From the NCBI GenBank assembly GCA_030636245.1, contig DAOVXI010000001.1, positions 1-53,221 of the forward strand: a stretch of DNA of 53,221 nt. The letters are read 5' to 3'. This DNA comes from Deltaproteobacteria bacterium. GTDB lineage: Bacteria; Desulfobacterota; GWC2-55-46; DRQE01. The position numbers and the translations under genes are program-made. The notes under the pieces are model-generated. The model did not search any database. It was not told where the DNA came from and saw nothing but the letters and a program-made list of their open reading frames with translations. Shown here in pieces: positions 8,651 through 15,314 of this stretch (positions within the stretch are counted from its first letter, which is position 1; each line of letters starts with the position of its first letter).

Positions 8651-9281
8651 CGCAGAAAAAAGTCAGCTTGTTGAAGGAGCTAAATTGTTTGGGGTAGAGC
8701 TGACAGATAAAATGATAGAGCAGTTTTCGATCTATATGGAAGAGCTTGAAAAATGGAACAAGGCTATAAACCTGACCAGTGTTAAGGGTGAAGACACTGT
8801 GGTACGCCACTTTATAGACTCTATGATCCCCTTAAAGTCCATAAAACCGGGAGATAAGGTTCTGGATATAGGCACGGGAGCCGGCTTTCCGGGGCTTGTT
8901 CTAAAGATCGTTGAACCGAGCCTTGAGGTGACCCTTTTGGACTCGGTCGAGAAGAAAACCCATTTCATAAAGGACGTTGTCAGAAAATGCGGACTTGAGG
9001 GTGTAACCATAGAGGCAGGCAGGGTCGAGGATGACTCTACAAAAGAAAAATTGGGCAGGGTCTTTGACTGCACCGTTTCCAGAGCATTCGCCGTTCTGGA
9101 TGATTTTTATAAGGCTTCAAAGGATTATGTTAAAAAGGGCGGAAAGGTAATAGCACTTAAGGGTCCGGTCACGGGGGCGCTTATGGAAGAGCTTGAGAAA
9201 ACATCCGTTCGCTATGACGTTACTGATGTGGAGGTGCCGGGTTCTCTGCGAAAAGCCACGCTTGTTGTAAGGAGTCGCTGA
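8643..9281 (+). CDS. rsmG: 16S rRNA (guanine527-N7)-methyltransferase RsmG (GidB)
   Basis: SAM-dependent methyltransferase acting on G527 of 16S rRNA. The 212 aa are the usual length. VLDIGTGAGFPGLVLKI is SAM motif I, the N-terminal EKWNKAINLTSV and VVRHFIDSM are RsmG signatures, and VSRAFAVLDDFY contains the family SRA block. A GGAGG 8 nt upstream supports the ATG, which lies inside the end of mnmG. The mnmG-rsmG-parA-parB order is the classic origin-proximal cluster. The last stop base is the first base of the extended parS1 palindrome. Confidence 0.96.
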   Translation: MDSAEKSQLVEGAKLFGVELTDKMIEQFSIYMEELEKWNKAINLTSVKGEDTVVRHFIDSMIPLKSIKPGDKVLDIGTGAGFPGLVLKIVEPSLEVTLLDSVEKKTHFIKDVVRKCGLEGVTIEAGRVEDDSTKEKLGRVFDCTVSRAFAVLDDFYKASKDYVKKGGKVIALKGPVTGALMEELEKTSVRYDVTDVEVPGSLRKATLVVRSR

Positions 9282-9282
9282 T

Positions 9283-9298
9283 TGTTCCACGTGGAACA
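9283..9298 (+). promoter_or_regulatory. parS centromere site 1
   Basis: TGTTCCACGTGGAACA is a perfect 16-bp palindrome, extendable to 20 bp (9281-9300). It differs from the B. subtilis consensus TGTTTCACGTGAAACA by a symmetrical pair of changes and is a recognised parS variant. It lies just upstream of parA and touches the rsmG stop codon. Confidence 0.93.
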
Positions 9299-9320
9299 AT
9301 GGGTAGGGTGTCTTTTAGGA

Positions 9321-9336
9321 TGTTCCACGTGGAACA
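9321..9336 (+). promoter_or_regulatory. parS centromere site 2
   Basis: A second identical 16-bp palindrome, extendable to 22 perfect bases (9318-9339). Centre-to-centre distance from site 1 is 38 bp. The pair would nucleate ParB loading and spreading. The remaining ~120 bp to parA should hold the parAB promoter. Confidence 0.93.
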
Positions 9337-9456
9337 TCCGCTCAGAGCGTTTAAGCAATAAGGCGGTGTAAAGGCCAAAAAAACCTTTGCTTCTTTGTCT
9401 TACTGTGATAAACTTTTCAGTGTTTTACTAATGCAAGGCTTGATAGGGAGAAGAAG

Positions 9457-10236
9457 ATGGGAAAAGTTATCTCAATAGCAAATCAAAAGGGCGGGGTTGG
9501 AAAGACCACAACCGCTGTGAACCTTGCCGCGTCGTTGGCGGTTGCGGAGAAAAAAGTGCTTTTAATTGACTTTGATCCGCAGGGAAATGCCACAAGCGGC
9601 TCGGGGCTTAATAAAGAAGAAGAAAAAACAGGGATTTACGAGGCCATTATCGGAGAAGTTGATATTCGTGAGGCCATTCGCGACACAGCCATACCGAGCC
9701 TTAAGGTCGTACCATCAACGGTAGATCTTATTGGCGCCGAGGTAGAGCTTGTTGATGACCCTGGCAGGGATACAAAATTAAAGGAAGTAATAAGTACCAT
9801 TAAAGATGACTTTGATTATGTGCTTATTGATTGTCCGCCGTCGTTGAGCCTTTTGACAGTGAACGCGCTTACAGCCAGTGATAGTGTGCTTATACCGCTT
9901 CAGTGTGAGTACTATGCTCTTGAGGGTATAAGCTCGATGCTTAGAACAATAGATCTTATACGGGCAAGCTTAAACCCCGAGCTTGAGGTTGAAGGGGTGC
10001 TCCTAACGATGTTTGACGCGAGGAATAATCTTTCTCATCAGGTAGCTGACGAGATACGCTCTCATTTTGGTCAAAAAGCATTTACGACCGTTATTCCGAG
10101 AAATGTGCGGCTGAGCGAAAGCCCTAGCTTTGGAAAACCTGTTATTTTATATGATGTTAACTCAAAAGGTGCCTCCAGCTACCTTGAGTTTGCTCAAGAA
10201 TTTTGTGCAAAAGGGATGGAAGCGCCGTTAAACTAG
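9457..10236 (+). CDS. parA: Chromosome partitioning ATPase ParA (Soj)
   Basis: Walker-type ATPase whose nucleoid-bound gradients move ParB-parS complexes. The 259 aa are the length of chromosomal Soj-type ParA, without the N-terminal DNA-binding domain of plasmid forms. The deviant Walker A motif KGGVGKTT occupies residues 10-17, with the signature Lys at the start. LIDFDPQGNAT (Walker A') and YVLIDCPPSLSLLT (Walker B) follow. Context of rsmG upstream, two parS sites and parB downstream makes the chromosomal assignment firm. Confidence 0.97.
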   Translation: MGKVISIANQKGGVGKTTTAVNLAASLAVAEKKVLLIDFDPQGNATSGSGLNKEEEKTGIYEAIIGEVDIREAIRDTAIPSLKVVPSTVDLIGAEVELVDDPGRDTKLKEVISTIKDDFDYVLIDCPPSLSLLTVNALTASDSVLIPLQCEYYALEGISSMLRTIDLIRASLNPELEVEGVLLTMFDARNNLSHQVADEIRSHFGQKAFTTVIPRNVRLSESPSFGKPVILYDVNSKGASSYLEFAQEFCAKGMEAPLN

Positions 10237-10265
10237 CAAAGGAATAAATTCTTCAATAAAATCAA

Positions 10266-11156
10266 ATGGTTACGAAAGAAAAAAAGAAAAAAGTACTCGG
10301 AAGAGGCCTAAAGGCTCTTATCGGGGACGCGGGGGTAAGAACCCCAACAAAGGAGGAGAAGAGCAAGCTCTCTCATGAGGGGGAGTTCTTTTTCTGTGAT
10401 GTTTCCAGGCTGCATGCCGGCAAAACGCAGCCGCGCAAAACCTTCAATGAAGAAGCCCTGGGTGAGCTTGCCGCGTCTATTAAGGAGAACGGCATAATTG
10501 AGCCGCTTGTTGTAAGAAAAATAAAAGACGGCTTTGAGCTTATTGCCGGCGAAAGACGTTTAAGGGCCGCGCGCCTTGCCGAGCTCAAGCAAGTACCTAT
10601 AGTTGTTCTTAACGTAAGCGATAAGCAAACACTTGAGCTTGCGATAGTTGAGAACGTACAGCGTGAAGACCTTAACGCAATAGAAGAAGCAGAGGCTTAT
10701 AAAAGTTTGATGGATTTTGGATTAAGCCAAGAAGGGGTCGCTAAAAAGGTTGGTAAACAAAGAGCCACCGTTGCTAATTACTTAAGGCTTTTAAAGCTGC
10801 CTGTTGAGGTAAAAAAAGAGGTAGCTAATAATAATATTACAATGGGTCACGCAAAGGCCATACTTTCTCTCGATACACACGCAAAGCAAAGGGAGCTTTT
10901 AATAAAGATCCTAAAGAAAGGTTTGAGTGTGCGAGAGGCGGAAAAACTTTCTTTAGAGGTTTCCGGAGCAAAAGAAAAAACCACTACAACTAAATTATCA
11001 AGGGAACACATAAAGCCTGTAGAGGAAGAGCTTCGGAGGATCTTCGGCACCAAGATAAGTGTTATGGACAGAGCGGGTAAGGGAAAGATAGAGATAGATT
11101 ACTATACCAATGACGAGAGAGAGCGGATACTTGATATGTTAAGGTCCGTTGGATAG
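10266..11156 (+). CDS. parB: Chromosome partitioning protein ParB (Spo0J), CTP-dependent clamp
   Basis: Binds parS and spreads as a CTP-gated sliding clamp. The 296 aa begin with a basic segment KKKKVLGRGLKALIGD, the usual ParA-stimulating N-terminus. The ParB/Srx CTPase domain includes TQPRKTFNEEALGELAASIKENG and the phosphate-binding GERRLRAA (about residues 96-103). A central KorB-like helix-turn-helix contains LSQEGVAKKVGKQRATVANYLRLLKLP, and ITMGHAKAILSL follows. The C-terminal EEELRRIFGTKISV-GKGKIEIDYY region is the dimerisation domain. Confidence 0.97.
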   Translation: MVTKEKKKKVLGRGLKALIGDAGVRTPTKEEKSKLSHEGEFFFCDVSRLHAGKTQPRKTFNEEALGELAASIKENGIIEPLVVRKIKDGFELIAGERRLRAARLAELKQVPIVVLNVSDKQTLELAIVENVQREDLNAIEEAEAYKSLMDFGLSQEGVAKKVGKQRATVANYLRLLKLPVEVKKEVANNNITMGHAKAILSLDTHAKQRELLIKILKKGLSVREAEKLSLEVSGAKEKTTTTKLSREHIKPVEEELRRIFGTKISVMDRAGKGKIEIDYYTNDERERILDMLRSVG

Positions 11157-11182
11157 CTTTAACCTTAAGGAGGTAAGTTAAG

Positions 11183-11581
11183 ATGTTCAATAAAAAAGAG
11201 ATGGATAGGGTAACAGAGGTAGACGACCTTAACGGTTTTATTGGAAAAGGCATGAAGGTTGTGGGCAAGCTTAGCTTTGAGGGAAGCGTAAGGATAGACG
11301 GAGAGTTCAGCGGAGAGGTTAACTCATCCGGCATTCTTCTTGTCGGCGAGGGCGCCAAGGTAGACGGAGAGATCAATGTCGATACGGCCGTTATCTCGGG
11401 TGAAATAAAGGGAACGATAAACGCTAAGAAGAAGGTTGAACTTATAAGTCCTGCCAAGATAGAGGGGGATATAAAATCACCAACCCTTATTATTGGTGAA
11501 GGTGTTGTATTTGACGGTACATGCGCCATGGAGAAAAGACCTGCCGAGCTCAAGCCTGTTGTTAATGCAGGGGCAGAGTAG
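11183..11581 (+). CDS. Bactofilin (polymer-forming cytoskeletal protein)
   Basis: Bactofilins form nucleotide-independent filaments that organise cell shape, chromosomes or polar structures. The 132 aa contain the right-handed beta-helix core with repeating turns: VGKLSFEGSVRIDGEFSGEV, GKVDGEI-type steps and ISGEIKGTINAKKKVELISPAKIEGDI. Ends are short and flexible, with no membrane segment. A strong AAGGAGG precedes the ATG. Its position 27 bp after parB fits Myxococcus biology, where bactofilins BacNOP position ParABS; a role in origin placement here is inference. Confidence 0.92.
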   Translation: MFNKKEMDRVTEVDDLNGFIGKGMKVVGKLSFEGSVRIDGEFSGEVNSSGILLVGEGAKVDGEINVDTAVISGEIKGTINAKKKVELISPAKIEGDIKSPTLIIGEGVVFDGTCAMEKRPAELKPVVNAGAE

Positions 11582-11597
11582 CTGGCTTTTTTAAAAA

Positions 11598-12443
11598 TTG
11601 GTTATAACTTTTGATAAGGTTTTTGGTGCCGCAGCACTTTGTGTAGTCCTGGTGCTTTTTATAGTTTTTGGCAATGGCGGTGATATAGATATAACCGCCA
11701 GGGCAGAAGCAAGCGAAGCAGAGGAGTTAATACTTCCCGCTTCTGTTATAAGCCTTCAAGAGGGAAGCGAACTTTTACTTGTCGACAAAGGTTCCCACAC
11801 GCTGTACCTTTATTCAACAAAGGGCTTTGAGCGTTTTAACATAACAAGCGGGCAGGCTAAAGGGGATAAGCAAAAAAGAGGTGACTTAAAAACACCTGAA
11901 GGCGTTTATTTTTTTAATAAGGTTATCGAAGGTAAGGACCTTCCGTCAAAGTATGGTGTGCTTGCCCTTGTAACCGACTATCCAAACCCGGTCGATAGGG
12001 CCAACAAAAAGAGCGGCTCCGGGATTTGGCTTCACGGAACGGATGATCCGCCAAGGCTTGAAAGACCGCGTGACAGCAGAGGTTGTACGGTCCTTCTAAA
12101 TGAGGATGTGCTTAAGATCACTAAGCAGGTAAAACTCGGAGAAACACCCATGGTGGTGGAGGAAGAGGTTTTATTTATTGGTAGCACAGAGTTTGATAAA
12201 AAACGGGAAGAGCTTTTTAAAGAACTTAAAAGGCTTGAGCTTATAACAGCGGAGAGCGCAAAAGACCATACAATATTAATGGCGGGCGGCATGGTTACGG
12301 TAAGCCGGGTTGTCGGCACAGAGAACTTGGTTACCTACCTTAATAATACAGACAACGGTTACGAGGTCGTAGCCACACAAAGTCTGAGCATAAACACAAA
12401 AGAACCGTCTGATACGGCTCTGAGGCTTGGCAACAAAAATTAA
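11598..12443 (+). CDS. L,D-transpeptidase (YkuD/ErfK family) with N-terminal membrane signal
   Basis: Peptidoglycan cross-linking or lipoprotein-attaching enzyme exported through an N-terminal hydrophobic segment (about residues 8-27). The YkuD domain begins near LLLVDKGSHTLYLYSTKG and includes KRGDLKTPEGVYFF. H146 in IWLHGT and C163 in SRGCTVL form the catalytic HxGxn-SxGC pattern. The C-terminal ~90 residues are outside the core and unrecognised. The predicted start is TTG at 11598 with a weak ribosome-binding site. It lies 17 bp after the bactofilin, suggesting the cytoskeletal filament and a wall enzyme are co-expressed. Confidence 0.87.
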   Translation: MVITFDKVFGAAALCVVLVLFIVFGNGGDIDITARAEASEAEELILPASVISLQEGSELLLVDKGSHTLYLYSTKGFERFNITSGQAKGDKQKRGDLKTPEGVYFFNKVIEGKDLPSKYGVLALVTDYPNPVDRANKKSGSGIWLHGTDDPPRLERPRDSRGCTVLLNEDVLKITKQVKLGETPMVVEEEVLFIGSTEFDKKREELFKELKRLELITAESAKDHTILMAGGMVTVSRVVGTENLVTYLNNTDNGYEVVATQSLSINTKEPSDTALRLGNKN

Positions 12444-12479
12444 ACAATAAGAGATCAAGGAACGAGGAGTAGGTTTAAG

Positions 12480-13394
12480 GTGAATAAAGCAGATAAGATA
12501 TGGCTTGATGGAGCGCTTGTTGACTGGAATGATGCGAATGTGCACATACTAACGCATTCGCTTCATTATGGACTTGGAGCCTTTGAGGGAATAAGGTGCT
12601 ATAAATGCGACGATGGCAAAAGTGCTATTTTTCGTTTAAAGGAACATACGAAAAGATTTTTTCAAAGCGCGCATATCCTTCAGATGGAGATGCCTTTTTC
12701 CGAGGATGATATAAACGCGGCCATCAAAGAAACACTTAAGGCAAACAAGCTTGAAGAGGGCTATATACGGCCCATTGTTTTTCTGGGTGACGGATCAATG
12801 GGGCTTTATCCCAAGGGTAATCCTACACGTGTGGCGATAGCCACATGGGAGTGGGGCGCATATCTTGGCGACGATGGAATAAAGAACGGCATAAGGGCAA
12901 AGGTTTCTTCATTTACTCGTCATCATGTCAATGTTAGTATGACAAAGGCCAAGGCCTGTGGTTATTATGTTAACTCAATACTCGCCAAGCGTGAGGTCGT
13001 AAAGGCAGGCTATGATGAGGCAATAATGCTTGATACCGAGGGCTATGTATCTGAAGCGAGCGGAGCTAATATCTTTATCTATCGTAACGGTGTACTCAAG
13101 ACAACACCTTTAACAAGTATTCTGGACGGGATAACAAGGGCAACCGTCATAGAGCTTGCAAAGGATAGTGGTATTGAGGTTCGTGAAGAGCGCTTTACGC
13201 GCGATGAGCTCTACATAGCCGATGAGGCATTTTTTACCGGTACCGCCGCGGAGATAACACCTATTAGAGAAGTTGATGATAGGGTAATAGGTCAGGGACG
13301 GCCCGGTCCAATAACAGAAAAAATACAAACTCTTTTCTTTGACATAGTAAAGGGAAAAAACGACACCTATAGCCGTTGGCTTGATATCGTTTAA
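12480..13394 (+). CDS. ilvE: Branched-chain amino acid aminotransferase
   Basis: PLP enzyme making Leu, Ile and Val from their 2-oxo acids. The 304 aa match the class IV family. WLDGALVDWNDANVHILTHSLHYG is the typical N-terminus. K158 in KAKACGYYVNS is the expected Schiff-base lysine, and EGYVSEASGANIF with the TPLTSILDGITR block form the PLP-binding signature. The GTG start has GAGGAG about 10 nt upstream. The gene lies between the segregation cluster and the chemosensory operon and ends at a hairpin. Confidence 0.95.
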   Translation: MNKADKIWLDGALVDWNDANVHILTHSLHYGLGAFEGIRCYKCDDGKSAIFRLKEHTKRFFQSAHILQMEMPFSEDDINAAIKETLKANKLEEGYIRPIVFLGDGSMGLYPKGNPTRVAIATWEWGAYLGDDGIKNGIRAKVSSFTRHHVNVSMTKAKACGYYVNSILAKREVVKAGYDEAIMLDTEGYVSEASGANIFIYRNGVLKTTPLTSILDGITRATVIELAKDSGIEVREERFTRDELYIADEAFFTGTAAEITPIREVDDRVIGQGRPGPITEKIQTLFFDIVKGKNDTYSRWLDIV

Positions 13395-13395
13395 G

Positions 13396-13430
13396 GTTAT
13401 TGGCCAAGCCATTTTGGCTTAGCCAATAAC
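13396..13430 (+). terminator. Hairpin following ilvE
   Basis: GTTATTGGC and AAGCC pair with GGCTT and GCCAATAAC around an ATTTT loop, giving 14 bp with one C/A mismatch. It starts immediately after the ilvE stop. The U-tract is interrupted (TTCATGCATTTTT), so it may terminate imperfectly or stabilise the 3' end. Confidence 0.55.
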
Positions 13431-13640
13431 TTCATGCATTTTTCTCCGCACTGACTTCTGAAGCACATCACCATTTCGGTCTATCCATTTAATTTTCCAG
13501 ACATTTTTTTCTTGTAATAGATTGTCGATTTTAGTAACATCTGTTAGTTAGGTATAAATAGGGGATTATTGTCTGAATGACGATAAGTTTATACCGTGTT
13601 AACTAATCCTCACGGCAACAATTACGGTGGGGGAGGGAAA

Positions 13641-15314
13641 ATGTCTGCAGAAGGTTTTTTTGGCCCAAGCGAAAGCAATCTTGTAGACCTCATTCAGATG
13701 TGGGGTCTTGCAAAGACCAGTGGCATTCTTACCGTTAAAAGCGGCAAGGAAGATGGAGAGATGCATTTCGAGGAAGGCCGTGTCGTCTGGGCAAACGCAG
13801 GACCTTATCTTTCCGGAGAGGATGCCATATACCACCTTTTGGCCCTGGAAGAGGGCCGTTTCCGTTTCGTAAACTCCCGCGAATTAAAACATAACGGTGA
13901 ACTTAACTGCTCCTATAGCGAGATCATTATGGAGGGCATGCGTCGGCTTGACCATCTTAAGTTAGAGATGCAGGGCGTAGATGAAAAGCTTGGGTTTATA
14001 CCGTTCATTAAGGGTGTCCCCGGAAGCACAAATGGCGGCTCTGCAGAGGTAAGTGATGAGGAAAAGGTCTTCATGGCCTTGGTCGACGGGAAAAGGAACC
14101 TTGAAAAGGTTTTTGATAACTGCGGCCTTGGAGCGCACAAAAGCTTTAAGGTCTTTAAGGCGCTTTGTGACAAGGAGCTGGTTGAGCTCAGAAAAGTTCG
14201 AGTGCTTGTTGTGGACGATCAATCAATGTGGCGTAACGTCATAAGTAATATGCTTCTTAAAGAACCTTGTTTTGAGGTAATCGCTACCGCGGAGGATGGG
14301 GTTGATGCGCTTCAGAAGATAAGCGAGCTTAAGCCGGATGTCATAACGTTGGATCTTGAGATGCCGCGTCTTGACGGAATAAAAACACTTTATTGGATGA
14401 TGAGCGGTGGCTACGATATACTTTTAAAGTCACAGCATAATGTTGAGATAAAAGACACCTTCAGATGTCCGGTCGTTGTTATAAGTGCTGTTGCAACCAA
14501 GATGGCGCCGGAAACCCTCGAGGCGCTAATGGGCGGTGCAACAGGGTACATAACAAAACCTTCACAGTTCGTAAGTGAAAGCCTTGAGCAGCAGCAAAAA
14601 ACCATAGCTAAAACCGTCCTCATGGCAAGCCAGGTGGATCTTCAGAAATCAAGAAGGATTAAGGCTCTTGATATAGACTCAAAGGATATTGAAAACCTTA
14701 AACCCGCAAGGAAGCTTGTTTGCGTGGGCGCTTCCATGGTTGGAGGGCTGACATCCCTTATGCAGCTCATCCCACAGTTTCCGGAAAACCTTGACGGCTC
14801 TGTTTTTGTAGTAGTAGACGATCTTTATTCAATAGAACATACTAAAAGTTTTGCCGAGTTCCTTGACCGTCACAGCAAGATAAAGGTAGAGGCGGCGGAC
14901 AAAAACAATATACTTAAAAGCGGTACGGTTTATATTTCAAGTGCGGACAATGCCGTTGAATTCGGGCAAGCAAATGTAGATGGACTTGTGCAGGCCGCTT
15001 ACAGGATAACCTCTAAAAGGCAGGGCGAGGAGTTGGACAAGAACTTTAAGCCTTTGGATACAATGCTTGAGAGCGCAATTAAGTGTAAGGGTTTTGATAA
15101 AAGGATAGGTGTTGTGCTTGCCGGCGATGGCACGGACGGAAAGATCGGGTTCTTGGAGATGGTAAAGGTGGATGACAAGGTTTTTGCCCAGGACTCTTAT
15201 TCATCACTTAACCCTATTAAACCGGAGAACGTTGCCAATACCGGTGTTGCGAGGGTAATACCCCTTGCGGCAATGGTAAAAAGTATCATTATGGAAGTTG
15301 GGAGGAGCGTTTAG
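13641..15314 (+). CDS. PATAN (DUF4388)-receiver-CheB-like methylesterase fusion
   Basis: A 557-aa three-part protein. Residues ~5-105 are a PATAN/DUF4388 domain (LVDLIQMWGLAKTSGILTV and GEMHFEEGRVVWANAG). Residues ~187-335 are a receiver with acidic pair D192/D193, phospho-acceptor D238 and K306, carrying a ~20-residue insertion before CPVVVISA. Residues ~357-557 are CheB-like: S365 in GASMVGG and D499 in AGDGTDG match the catalytic Ser and Asp, but the expected QHMP histidine is replaced by VVDDLYS (393-397). The domain is therefore probably inactive as a methylesterase (inference). ATG at 13641 is chosen because GGGAGG lies 4 nt upstream; an in-frame start at 13596 is less likely. It begins the chemosensory operon and abuts cheA. 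Confidence 0.85.
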   Translation: MSAEGFFGPSESNLVDLIQMWGLAKTSGILTVKSGKEDGEMHFEEGRVVWANAGPYLSGEDAIYHLLALEEGRFRFVNSRELKHNGELNCSYSEIIMEGMRRLDHLKLEMQGVDEKLGFIPFIKGVPGSTNGGSAEVSDEEKVFMALVDGKRNLEKVFDNCGLGAHKSFKVFKALCDKELVELRKVRVLVVDDQSMWRNVISNMLLKEPCFEVIATAEDGVDALQKISELKPDVITLDLEMPRLDGIKTLYWMMSGGYDILLKSQHNVEIKDTFRCPVVVISAVATKMAPETLEALMGGATGYITKPSQFVSESLEQQQKTIAKTVLMASQVDLQKSRRIKALDIDSKDIENLKPARKLVCVGASMVGGLTSLMQLIPQFPENLDGSVFVVVDDLYSIEHTKSFAEFLDRHSKIKVEAADKNNILKSGTVYISSADNAVEFGQANVDGLVQAAYRITSKRQGEELDKNFKPLDTMLESAIKCKGFDKRIGVVLAGDGTDGKIGFLEMVKVDDKVFAQDSYSSLNPIKPENVANTGVARVIPLAAMVKSIIMEVGRSV

